Source: Rostratula benghalensis (taxonomy: Eukaryota > Chordata > Aves > Charadriiformes > Rostratulidae). Taken from it: a stretch of DNA of 64,000 bases. The translations under genes were made by a program, and so were the position numbers. The notes beneath the pieces were generated by a model. That model was not told where the DNA came from. It ran no database searches and was given only the letters and a program-made list of their open reading frames with translations. Every line of letters starts with the position of its first letter. Positions within the stretch are counted from its first letter, which is position 1. This document shows, in pieces, positions 13,901 through 25,600 of this stretch. The stretch spans positions 3,906,731 through 3,970,730 of the forward strand of contig VXAI01000046.1 in assembly GCA_013399305.1 (NCBI GenBank). The letters are read 5' to 3'.

Positions 13901-14736
13901 CCAAGGCAAGAGCTATTACCACACATTTCCACCCTCTCATTCACACCTTCATTCTTGACTGTCCCCTAAAAGGACACAAGCCAGGTCCAACCAGCCCCTG
14001 CCGTGCTGTGTTGCCCTGGGACCCCCAGCTCACTGCCCAGAAGTGCAGGTGTTAAGATAACCAGATCCTGAGTGAATCCGGAAAAGGCAGGAAGGAATTT
14101 ATGAGTAAACATGACAAATTCACACAGCACTTGCTGAACGACATCAGTGAGCTGGGTGTGAACCCAGGACCACCTGTCACCGAGGGCTTTGGACAGAAAC
14201 GCCAGAGAGAGGGCCATGTAATACCGAAGAGCACACTTCTGAAATGACTGTGTGCCCCAGCCTCTGTGGGGCCTGGCAGCTCCTGGCTGAGGGGATGATC
14301 CGGGAGCTGCCTCTTCTCCTGGCTGGAGCAGCGGGACGGCTGGCGTACAAAATCCGAGGCGCAAACACCATTAAAAACACTGTGGGAGAGGGATGACCAA
14401 GTGTGAGCCACCACCCAAGCACCTCTGACAGACCCACACCGTAGCCGCCAGACTGACCTGCGGGCTGGGACCACACGGCCCAGCTCTGGACCCCGGCCCC
14501 CGTCCACCACGCTGAGGAAGGACCGGCGGCGAGGGGCGGCCCCACGGGCCAGATAAGGCTTCGCAGCTGCGGTGCTTCAGCCTCAGGACTCCGGTGGAGG
14601 CGGGAAGCAGAGCGGGAAAACGGTGAAAGTGGCTCCGAAGACGGCACGAGGTAAAGAGACGAACGGAGAAGTGAAGCCCCCGGCCCCGCGGAGGGCTCCG
14701 ATCGTCGCCGGCTGAGGGGGGCCGGAGCCAACTTAC
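7904..14736 (-). other. DAPK2: DAPK2 intron 1 (inferred)
   Basis: This is the interval between the inferred non-coding first exon (donor after 14,737) and the first coding exon (acceptor before 7903). It is AT-rich up to about 13,400, then GC rises toward the CpG island. It contains an inverted CR1 3' end near 9535-9600 and a short (AAAAC)n-like tract near 12,945-12,967. Reading frames at 8201-8554 (-) and 11,551-11,916 (+) have no recognisable family motif or splice context. Other alternative first exons cannot be excluded without transcripts. Confidence 0.5.
9535..9600 (-). mobile_element. CR1 LINE 3'-end fragment
   Basis: The plus strand reads as the reverse complement of a bird CR1 3' end: ATAGAATGGTTAAGAGTTGG, then AAGGGACCTTAAAGAT and AGTTCCAAACCCCTCTGCC. 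The element therefore lies on the minus strand, 5'-truncated as is usual for CR1. The right-hand boundary is unclear; degraded sequence may continue to about 9780. Confidence 0.75.
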
Positions 14737-14960
14737 CGCCGGGCACGGCCCGTCCGCCTCCGCCGGACTCCCTCCGCGCAGGGTACCCGCCGGGCCGTCC
14801 CCACCAAGGGAGCCGGGTCGGGGACGAGGGGGCGGCACCGGCCGCCGGTGCTGCTCACCGGAGGAGCCGGCGGAGCTGGGCTGCCCGCCCCTGGGCGGGA
14901 GGGAAGGAGGGGCCGGCGGCCTCGGCGCCCGGTAGCGGGTACCCGCCGCGCCCCCTCGCG
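14737..14960 (-). other. DAPK2: Putative non-coding first exon of DAPK2
   Basis: The 3' boundary is a strong donor: CGGCG followed by GTAAGTTGG, with the GT at 14,736-14,735. The 5' boundary is not visible in the sequence and is set arbitrarily inside the CpG island. The assignment to DAPK2 rests on strand, on the acceptor-bounded 5'UTR at 7883-7903 that needs an upstream exon, and on the lack of another minus-strand gene between. Transcript data would settle it. Confidence 0.42.
14893..14912 (+). promoter_or_regulatory. Predicted G-quadruplex motif in CpG island
   Basis: The plus strand has four runs of three or more G with loops of 1, 1 and 5 bases (GGG-C-GGG-A-GGG-AAGGA-GGGG). This meets the usual intramolecular G-quadruplex pattern. 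It lies on the non-template strand for any plus-strand transcript and on the template strand for the inferred DAPK2 first exon. Confidence 0.55.
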
Positions 14961-15010
14961 GGCCGCAGCGCCCAGGGAGGCTCGGCGGGGCGGGAAGGGG
15001 GCCATGTCCC

Positions 15011-18000
15011 CTGACCCTCAGCAACCTCACGGGCAGCAAATGGCGGGACTAAGGCAGGGAACTGCACTCCACCTGGGTTTTGCACGCCCTGCTCCACACC
15101 CCCATCTCCGGCCTGGCGCCTGGGTAGGAAGGGGTGAAGGGCGGCTCCCTCTGAGCTGCTCCCGGGAAGGTGACCCCATTAGGGGTCCTGCTCCAGCCAG
15201 AGCAGAGTCACCCGCCATCACCCCCGGGCAGGCACAGGTCCTCTCCTTGTGGTAGCTAGTGATCCAAAATTTAGTAAAAGAGCTTGTTTTGTCGCAGTTT
15301 AAATCAGCGATCTTATACAACAATACAAACTCCTGATTTATTCTTGAAGTCAAAAGGCCTCACATCTCAAAAACAACTACAGTCCTTGCTTGTTTATTCA
15401 GTTGTACTCAATTTCATTGTTTCTCAAGCTGAGTTACTCTGCAACAAGAGCAGAAAGTTTAATCCATCCAAAGAGCCTGACATGGCACCATGGGCAGCCC
15501 CAGGGTAAGGGACGCCAACAGAACTGACAGCCCCATGTCCCCCATTTGCCATGTCCCAAACCCTTCCAGACTGTAGCAGGTCTCTCGGGTTCATTAGGGA
15601 ATAACTTGGAGGTAGGACCCAATTTCTTCTACTATAGTAGGTTCAGGATATGAAAAAAATACCAAGGAAATAAGGCTGAGAAGGTGAACTCATTAGAAAG
15701 GCACTTCATTTGCATAAGAATTGTTCTACATTCTGTACAAGAGCAAACACAAGCCTATATTGTTTATTCTGTGGTGTGAAACTCCACATTACTCAGTGAA
15801 ATTCCCTGCTGTTTCAAGAAGCCACTGTGATAAAACAAATGGCACAGCCTTCCTGTTCCTCACCATGGACCTCAAAATGCATTAATATGGGCTGCTATAA
15901 CAGATGTTTGCATTACTCTTTCCCAAGTTACCCCACACCAGATGTTGGACATCAACAATGACATCATTCATCTGTTTACTCTCTTCTCTTAAAGACATTC
16001 CCCAAACCTGTAAAACTAGATTTTCTCCCTCTTTATCTGGCAGACTGTAATTGCAATAAATGCTGTTTGGTCTCCTTGAATTTCTTCTGGGTAAGTTAAT
16101 ATCCAATATTTTTTAATGAGGAATGGTGTAGTGTTGTCCACACCTTTGAAATAACAAGATTAATGCCAGGCTGCCTTCACTTTCAATTCTGCAGGCCATT
16201 AAGATAATGCAAAGCTACAGCAAATTATCAGACATAAACAGGCAGGCTGTTTCCATTGCAATAAGCTGCAAAGATAGATGAACTGAAAAAAAAAAAAAAA
16301 ATACTAGGCAAGTACCTGAAGGCCGTGCTTTTTATTATGGCAGTTAAAAAGAAACTTGGCTTCAGCCCTGTTTCAAGAGGACCATACCCCTGCCCGCCTG
16401 CCCTGGGAGCAGCATCCACAACCCAGGAGCTGCACTGTGCTCTCCCAATTCTCAAAGGCAAGTGGCTGCATCTGATAGGGGCAGAGGACAGGAAAAGGCA
16501 GCAATAATAAAGGTCTCAAGGGCCAGTGGAAGAACTCAGAATCATTTGAAAGGAAAATACAGATGTTTCATTCCTCACCTTTACTTCTACAACACAATAC
16601 AGTCACGTGAAAGTTACAGCAATCCTCGCAGAGGAAAGGGCACACAAGGAAGGCCACCTCTTTTGTTTGTTCCTAAACTGCAAGGAAGGGGACACAACAG
16701 AATAGTTTGCTCTGAGAAGCCACATCCACTTTTCAGATCAGGACAAGCTCTCCCTAGGCCCTGAAAAACCCCGATTTGAATTCTGTATCTGCTGGCCAGC
16801 CCTGCAAGGTCTCCAAGAAGAGTCCTAGGTTTACATACCAGAAAAACACCAACTTCATTTATAACATCAGGTAAATAGCTTATTTCCCCAGCTATTTCAC
16901 AGTTTAATCACCAAACACAGTGCCTGAAGACATCACCGAGTCAGTTCATCAGCTCAAACCTGAAGTCTTAGTGGCAGCTCAGTGCAAAGATATAACTGTT
17001 TTGTACATGGAAAAGGTACACCTTGTGTTGAAACACATAAGCAGGATGCAGTCACTTGAGGCCTGGAGTACATTAAGGGAAAAGCCATCTTAATTAAGGA
17101 CAAAATAATCTTAGTTTCCCAGGTATATTCTAGTGATGAATGTTTTAATTACATTACTTGTCTTGAAAACACCCCAGACTAATTTAGCACAGAGAACAGA
17201 TAGCTTTCTTATTTAATAACTATTTGGTTTTCAGGACTACATATTGAATGTGATACTAAATTTTGCTTTCTAGTCTAATTCCCTGAAAAGTGAGCACTGT
17301 AGATGAGTACAACTGTACAGCAGTATGGCTTCTACAGCATAGTATCATGATGAAAATACCACTCTACCAACTTCCTTGTGATTGAACCTTTTACCTTCTT
17401 TTCCAGGGAGAAACTTCCAAGGCAGAGCACACCCTTCCTCTGCATTATCTGACTGAAAGTACTTCATGTGTGGGAATTCTTAAAGCTTCAGCACTACATG
17501 GACTCTGCTTCCAGCGAGGTCAAGGAACTGCAGATAAGGAAGCTATGTTTAGCACTTCTGAAAATCCCACAGAACAAACACCTGAATATTCACAGACTTC
17601 AGCATGTTCTCAGCATCTCTGAGGCACCAGAACAGAGTGAGACTCGGCAGCTATTTCGTCTCATTTCAGAGTAGGTGAGCTGCATTTATCCTTTCTCAGT
17701 TAATGCATCGATTAAGAATAAGGTATTGAACACCACAAGTCAGCCACACACACCAGCCACACTCACATTGTTGCAATCCCTCTGAGAACAGATGTCTCAA
17801 GCTCGGTCCCAAGGAGGAAACAGGACCTGCAGCTGTTCTGTAACAGACCCCACAGCTGCTTGGGCAACACAACCTACTCAAGCTAAATATGCCAAGTGTC
17901 CAAGTAAGGACATAGCTCCCTATGCATTCTCTTCCCAGAATTTTCTGTTTATCCCTTTGACTTAAATTTTCAGTACACAGGACAGGAGGTCCCTAGGCCG

Positions 18001-18709
18001 TAGTCACGTTCTGCCTCAATTGCTGCTCTCTGTCCTGTTTTGCAACCCATTTGAGCATATTTCCAACTGTGCCAGTATCTACTCTTAACAGCTTGCCATC
18101 CTGTAGCAGAGCCAGAGTACAAGAACTCTGCACTATTCACCTCTACTATGAAAGATCTGCTTGGACGTGGAATTAAACCCATCTCCAACTCTTACTTTAC
18201 CTTTGTCACAAACAGCTGTTAAATTTTATATCTGAAGTAGCTGAGGTACTTGATAGCCTCCTTTAGGGAATCAAGGTAATGGCAAAATGCAAAATATCCT
18301 ATCCAAAAGACAGACATTGAGATTTCCAAATTAATTCAGTACGTTGTTAAATTTTCAAAGCAGCTGAAATTATGTACTAAAGAGGGTTTTGGTGTCAGGA
18401 AATATCATACAAATACAAATTTTTTTAAGGAAGCCCATTCCTTGTGAATGCCCATGCAAATTTAATTTCCTCTCACCTCCCAAGAAACTCAAGACACCAA
18501 TCACGAGTTTCCCCCGTCAGCATCACCTGCAATACACCTGTAGCTCACATATCCATGCTTCAAAGCCAAATTTGCATCTACGTTCTTCCATAGAGACTCT
18601 CTCAAATTACATTATCAGATAAACCCACCAGCTTTACCACTGTTTTGTTCTGATGGCACCTGCAGTTATTTCCATCTGTTAGGGAAAAAAAAAAAAGAAC
18701 CAGAGCAAG
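15011..18709. other. Intergenic interval between DAPK2 promoter and TBC1D2B 3' end
   Basis: About 3.7 kb with no exon I can support. GC falls from the CpG-island edge to AT-rich by about 15,260. A donor-like AGG/GTAAGG near 15,505 (+) could belong to a divergent non-coding transcript, but nothing confirms it. An E-box reading GTCACGTGA lies at 16,612-16,620. A short A-run is near 16,287-16,301. No transposable element is clear. Confidence 0.6.
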
Positions 18710-21700
18710 ATGTAAAGTAATAAGCGATTTATTTTTTTTTCTTTACAACCATCTTATGAAAATAACATCATTTATGTTTTGTGATTCAAATTTCTTGTAC
18801 CGCATATTGCTGATTTCTCTCATGGCACTTAAGGGAACATTCACTTTAACAGCTACACAACTTCATGAAATTGATTAATTTTGTATTTCTCTGTTAAGCA
18901 TGACTGAACATACAGCTCTGTCAAATTTAAGACCATTCATTCCCGATGTCTTAAGAAAAAAAAAAAAAATAATCTTTCCCTTTCTGCTGAAATATCTTAC
19001 CGTGTTTACAAAGACTGAAGGGAAGGGGTAACTCTCTCCCAGAAGACACCTCTAAAGGGCAACAAAAAAATTTATTCTTATTGATTACGTAGCTGGTTCA
19101 ACAAAAACAGCCACAAAACAGTCCAATAACACCAGAGGATAACACTACCTGTACACACAGACAGGTAAAGCTAAAATGCTGTGCAGTTTTAATAGCTAGA
19201 ATTGTAGTGCACTGATTTTTTGCCCATTTAACAGAAGATAATAGAACACTTTAAACAAGTAACCAGAAGTTTCACTGGAAAGACAGGAATACATGTATGA
19301 AGATGCAGGAATATTCTGTAAGATGCAACTTAGTGGTTTGTTTTACATCACATACGTTGGGAACAATACATAAGGAACTCTTCGCACATAGGTGCATGAA
19401 CTTGAAGTTAAAAAATAGTCTCAGTGATCTTTTTGTGCATTAGCAGGATAGTTTCCTACTAAGCGACTGGCATGGGTGTTAAATCCTCATGGGCTCTTTT
19501 GTAAGTTTACCCTTAAATACAAACACTTGGTTTGCAGTTCAGCTCTTGCAGGCCACTAAGTCACACTGCATTTTTGCATTTTTCATCAGGTTTAATACTG
19601 CCTGTGTATCTTGCACATCTCCAACTAGTTACTACTCTTCAAAGTTATCAGCTCAAGCACCACCAGAAAACTAATAGTCACCCAAAGACAGGTGAGGTGC
19701 AGCAGCAAGGCAAGCTTCCCCTGACCTTGCTTCCTGCTATTACAAATCTCTTTTGTTCTATGTAGACTTCTAGTGGTCAGAGATTAGACACCTCTGCAAC
19801 TTTTTGACCTTTTTACTTAAGGCATCAGTAACAACGCTCCACTAAATTAAACCGACAGCTGGCTGGGAACCCAAATATAAGAGCATCAACTCATTTCACA
19901 TTTGTCAGCTAACAAAACACCCATAAACAATGGGATTCCCATAGGCTTGCTAACAGTCATGTCTTAGGTACACATAGTGGCTTAAGAAACAGCTACTTAG
20001 TTTTACAACTGGGTAAAAACTTACAAAATGAAACACAGGAACACACACAAATGTAACCATCAACACAACTGTAAAAAAAAGAAATGGTCAGGTAACATTG
20101 CAGGTCATGTTTTGGCAGCCAGAGAACTTCCTGAACACTTGCTTTAAAGTTAGTTTTAACGTTACAACTGGCAGACTTCAGTGAAACCAGTCTGAAAACA
20201 TCTCCTGAAGCCAGAGGACTAGTTCACAGTGAAGACTCAAAACCCAGGAATAACAGACTTGCAGGAATAGGGTAGGTACAAAATTCTAAATTCTTCACCT
20301 AAACAATTTAGCCGTTGCCACTGGAAGGAAGATCCTCAGCTTAGAAAGCTTTCATTTAACACTTGAAAACAGGATTACAACAAAAAAACCCAGACATTAC
20401 AGATGGATTTAGAGACCAGCTCTTTCTACACCAACGCAGCATAACCAGAAAATTAGAAAACCTGGTCCCGTTTTTATACCAAACACTGATTGGAAGTAAA
20501 AAAACCCAGACGAATACAGTACATGCAATAATATGAAAAGCCTGCCTAATAAACTCAAGTACACAATTAAGATTAACTAGGGAATTAAAAAATCCCAAAC
20601 TACTGCTTACAATAGACAAAGTTGGGGACATTCTAGAAGACAATAACAATACAAACCAAGATGATCATACCATGTGTCCCTCATTGGCAAGGATTAAAAA
20701 TTGTATGTCATATAAGAGGCACACATTTTCTATCAAAAGTAGACCTGTAAGTTACAATGTTCATCACTGATTAAATATTTCCCTTCCAGATAAACTGACT
20801 GATAATACACTTAGTCAGAGAAGGCTACAAATACATTCTCAAAGGAAAAAAACAAAAGTGCTGTGAAATAGAAGCAGGATTTCTTTCTGTACACACTTCA
20901 GTTATCTAAAAGAATTACCTAAATAGACCTGATAAAGAAGTCCTACTTGTTCTCAGAAAAACAAAAAGAAAATACACAGAATAGAAACTTGATGCACTTG
21001 ACTGCTCCCGACCACCAGTTTTGTTTCTCACCAATTAACCACTTGCCCAGAGCTGAGCGATTTGCTGCCGTGTATTTGAATGCAGTTTTATCCTGATGCA
21101 TCCAGACACGACACTGAAGTCAATCCAACAATCTGAAGATCCAACAGAAAGAGCACTGCAAAAGTCCAGAGAACAGCCAGCAAGAAAGAAAACCTTCCTC
21201 ATCCTCAGAACCGTTTAAGAGCATCACTAGTCACCAAATGCGAAACAACGGCCTCCAGTCACCCTTCTGTGGTCAGGAATACTAAACACCCCACAGGGTT
21301 CCTTGCAGCTGTCTCGTAGAATGTGCATGCAACACTCACAGCAAAGCTGAGCACAGCAAGACAAACTTGCCCTTTTCTGCTGGAAAAGGATCTCCAGTTC
21401 CTGTGTGCATGCTGCGACCTTTTGGCTCCTTTGACTCATAAAAACTTGGTTTAGGAATCCTATCACTACCACTATTGTACAATAGTTATACATTGATGCA
21501 AAAAGAATGCTATGTTTCCTCTTAAAGATCAACACCTCATCTTATTTTAAGCCCTAAATAGGAAGAAGCATCAAAATCAGAATAATTAAAAAAGTCTTCA
21601 ACCGATACACAACTATTTAGGTACTACAACATGGTACTCCCATGGCAAGCTTCCATTCCTTCTTCTAGTATAGCTGTTTTTTGGTTGTGGCTTTTTTGGG

Positions 21701-22484
21701 ACATTGCAATCAAACAACTGAACAGAAAGAAAAGTGATTGAACAGAATTTCATCTATAAACCCCTTTGCATTAATGAGACTCTATCAACACAGCTGCCCA
21801 GAAAAGCATAAATGATGTTTGATATTACTGCTTCAGCATACGCTGACCATTCAATGACAAATAGGTACTGATTTTACCTTTACTTTAAGCACATACATTC
21901 AAGTGTTCTGTTTGATGATTCCTTTCACATCACTTCAGGAAAAGACAAAGGAATGTCAAAGTTCTTTCCTTGCTTCATTCCATACTTCTCTAGTTTGTGA
22001 CCTGGAGAATGGCTACTTTATTCAAGGACAACGTGATGAAAGCGATTTATCAAACCAACCTGAAACTAAAAAAAATGTGATGTCCTCCCACACTGAGCCT
22101 GTGCTACAAAAAACATGGTTACATCAAAAACCCACAAACACAGAATGGCCATGAACGTGGCAAACAGAGCATGGATTTTTCTTACTCCTGTTTCACACAC
22201 AGGCACTACCAGTGCACCGCAGGAAAACAACTGGCAATTCAGCCATTTGACTAAACTGAGACAGATATTAAGTGCTTTACACACAATTTCACAAACATAA
22301 ACGTAAACAGAAGTGTTTGGCCTCCATACAAAGCAGTATTTCTGAAAGTGCTGAGGTTTGGAAATCTGTCCTGCATATTTCCAAAAGCAACTTGTTTACA
22401 TTCTGTTTGACAGGATCAATAAAGTATCTTGGAGGTTAACTCACTTTGGTCACAATCCCAAAGAAAAGTTTATGTTGAGTAATT
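18710..22484 (-). other. TBC1D2B: 3'UTR of TBC1D2B (inferred extent)
   Basis: The UTR starts directly after the TGA at 22,485-22,487. Candidate poly(A) signals AATAAA on the minus strand lie at 22,017-22,022, 19,071-19,076 and 18,728-18,733. The last is followed within about 50 bases by a U-rich tract (the A-run near 18,680-18,692 on the plus strand), the expected layout of a cleavage site, so I place the end near 18,710. Usage of the proximal signals would give shorter UTRs. No splice sites or clear transposable elements are evident in this 3.8 kb. Confidence 0.6.
18728..18733 (-). terminator. TBC1D2B: Distal poly(A) signal AATAAA of TBC1D2B
   Basis: The canonical hexamer on the minus strand (TTTATT on plus) lies inside an A-rich context and is followed downstream on the minus strand by a T-rich tract about 35-50 bases away, matching a cleavage and polyadenylation site. 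A second AATAAA at 19,071-19,076 is an alternative. Confidence 0.55.
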
Positions 22485-22680
22485 TCAACTATCCTCCTCA
22501 TCGTCACTAATAAGGTCTCTTTTTTCTACACACGTGTCTCGTTCACGCAGGAAATCCTCACGAATGGCTTCTAGTTCAGTCAGTTCAAGACGCACTTTCT
22601 CCAGGTGATACGTCCTCCGGTTCCTGATCTGACGTAATGGAAAAGGATTCAGGTCTCCAAAAGCAATACCAGTCAGTTTC
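22485..22680 (-). CDS. TBC1D2B: TBC1D2B exon 13 (C-terminus and stop)
   Basis: This exon encodes residues 897 (split codon) to 961. It follows the acceptor CTTACAG and begins [20 protein letters not shown]. It continues through a charged helical stretch ([17 protein letters not shown]) and ends in the acidic SDDEEDS before TGA. The conserved tail follows the TBC domain and is typical of TBC1D2B. Confidence 0.95.
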
Positions 22681-25600
22681 CTGTAAGATTACACAATGTT
22701 AGAAGACAATAATTCAAATTTGGGGTTTTTTAAAATCAGTTTTGAACTTCATTATCATCCCTCTCTACTCCACCCTGGAGAGACTCCATCTGGAGTCCAA
22801 ATGTCCAGTTCTGGGCTCCCCAGCTCAAGAAGGACAGGGACCTGCTGGAGAAGGTAAAGCAAAGGACTATGAAGACAACGAGGAGCCTAAAACATCCCTC
22901 TTACAGGGAAAGGCTGAGGGACTTGGGTCTTTTTGGTCTGGAGAAGGCTGAGAGGGGACCTGACCAACAGCAATAAATACCTAAAGAGTGGGTGTCAAGA
23001 GGAGGGGGCCAGTCTTTTTCAGTGGTGCTCAGTGACAGGACAAGAGGAAATGGGCACAAACTTGAATATCAGAAGTTCCACCTAAAGATCAGAAGGAACT
23101 TCCTCACTTGGAGGATGGCACAGCCCTGAAAGGGCTCTAAGAGAGCCCAGAGAGGTGTTGGAGTCTCCCTATCTGGAGACATGCAAAACCCACCTGGACA
23201 TGTTCCTGTGCAACCTGCTCTGGGTGGACCTGCTTTGGCATGGGGGTTGGACTAGATGATCTCCAGAGGTCCCTTCCAACCCTGTATCACTCTGTGATTC
23301 ATCCATGTCAATATTTAGTATATGGCTGTTATCTCTGGTCTTCTTCACATACCTGACAGGTCTCCGATGTCACCAGTATTACACGAAAACTCTATAAAGT
23401 GCTCAGTTTCAGAGTTATTTCCAGTGATAAAGTGTTACCAAGTGCAAAGCCACCTGCAAACTCTAAATAATGCTAGAGCGATTAAAGCCTTGACAACAGG
23501 GAACAGGAGATGTAAACTTGGCTGCTCAGAGCTTCCTTGGCTAGACTGAGTATTCAGCGTATCCAGTTCCCCCATTACAGATGGGGTCACTTCCTTCCAG
23601 TAACTTGTTGAAGCTCGTTCAATCCCAGGATTGAATCAAGTTATCCAAGATAACAAAGTGTTATAAGAGACCAGATAAAGACAAATGCAGACAATAATAA
23701 TCCAAAAATCCAAAACATCTCTCAGCCAAACGGTATGACACAGTGAGAAAGCTCAGGGGTTCTGCTGGCTGGAGCACAGAGATCTCTGAGCTGGTGTCAA
23801 GTCAAGCTCATCAGATCACACAGCAAAGCCCAACAGAGTATCCCATCACCATTCTAGAGTCACACTGCATCATACTATCCTTCAGCCACAGCAGAACTAG
23901 TAACTGATCCACCAAAGGTAGAATTAACTACATCCTTACTGGTGATCTATACTTAAAAAATACCTCATTGTTTACTAAGTGAAAAGGAGAACCAGAATTT
24001 AACTTATTCTAGTTTAACAATCAGATAAACCCAAATATTAAGAAAGCATATTTGGACAGTTTATTTAAGGCTAAGCTCTCCCTACATATGTATTTTTGAG
24101 TGCACAAGAGCAATTTTCTGCTATTTATAAGCAGAACATGTTCCAACAGCTGCTCTAGCTGGGCACAACATGCTACGGAACACAACCTCCATCTGTAGAA
24201 AATCCTCACTACAACATCCTATAACCCAGTCTAAATTTATGCAAATGTCTGTAGAGACTTTTCTTCATTAGAAAGCTTTAACTTAGAACATCTGTGGCAA
24301 TAATTTTCTAACCCATTCAGGATATCTATGAATTCCATAAAACCCATCGCTCTGTATTTGTCCTTGACAACAAAATGATTTTATCTGTATTGGGAAAGAC
24401 ATCATTCTACAGGTTTGTTTTGTTTTTTAAATTTTGATGTTGTATAACTCGTACAAAAATGGTAGAATAAGAAACCATGTAGTTTGATTCATGCCCTATG
24501 AGCTCTTGCAGGCAAAATTTATATCCCCTAGGTGGCACTACACCACTACTTTCATCTCTGATGTGAAATCCTAAGAAAACAGAACATTACAGATCAATAC
24601 AGGCTATACTTATATTGCAAGTATCTTTGATACACTGGCTCTAAACTCACCTCATCACCTGCCAAAGATACCCGATTAGCTCATTCAGTTAGTGTCAAAA
24701 TGAGATCAGCAATATAAGATTTTTTTCAAATAGGTTATTTCAGCACCAAAATGTCTAGGCAGGAGTTTGTAATCTTAAGTTTCTGGTGATGCTGCTGTGG
24801 TACTGTTGGTATTTACACATTACACATTTAATTACAAGCTATAAAATAGCCTATTTATCACTTATATAATACCCACAAGTTTGTTTTATTTATTGTCTTC
24901 CATTCAAAATATGTACACTCTCTTCCCAAAATCAAGTACATAGTTCTTTTCACTTCCAGATTTGGAATCCGAGCCGGTTTCTATTTTGGTCACAAACAGT
25001 TGAGTACAACAACTGTCCAGCACTTTTCAAATCTAAGGGGGGAATGCTAAAATACAAAGCACCATGTAACTCCCCCTCAAGAATTTTTGGGGAGAGTTTA
25101 GCAGAAGAAACATCTGTTATCAAGCCTTTTACCATTTAAATCAGTGGCAGAACATTCTCCCTGCATCATTCCCAGCAATCGTTATTAAGCACCAAGTAAG
25201 ATTATTCAGTTTTAACTTCTCTCCAGTCAAAACTGAAATACAGGAAGTAAAAATAACAAATAGCTCTTGGAGTAGGAGCCAAAGTAAAGCCTAAATTCAT
25301 ATGGAATTTGTTATGGTAAAAACAAACACCTCAGATTGCATGATACCATTTTGTACTAAATTCCAACTCAGTGAGTTTCAATACCTATACAAAACATTTT
25401 CAGACATTAAACCAAACCCAACATGACTTTAAGATTAGTCTGCTGCTCTACAGTCTTGAAGCTAGGAACCTAAAACTCTAATTTACAAACTGTAATTCCT
25501 GTGCAAGGCCTGAGAACAGGTAAGTATCTAGCTTGTATTTATGCTCTGCTTCAAAGTATGCATTAAAATCATCTGGAGTTATGTGGCCTTGGCCTGTGCA

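Larger units (their letters stand above)
14440..15010. promoter_or_regulatory. DAPK2: CpG-island promoter, probably of DAPK2
   Basis: GC content and CpG density rise sharply here against an AT-rich background, the signature of a vertebrate CpG-island promoter. A perfect minus-strand donor (GTAAGT) sits inside it after 14,737, so a minus-strand first exon is likely, and the next minus-strand gene signal is DAPK2. No TATA box is obvious. Many long overlapping frames occur on both strands, as expected where GC is high and stops are rare; none looks like a conserved protein. The island could also drive a plus-strand non-coding transcript. Confidence 0.7.

Noticed and set aside
13966..15353. Many long overlapping open frames on both strands, up to 222 codons
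   Set aside because: They sit in a CpG island where stop codons are rare, overlap in several frames, are low-complexity Pro/Arg/Gly/Ala-rich and match no family.
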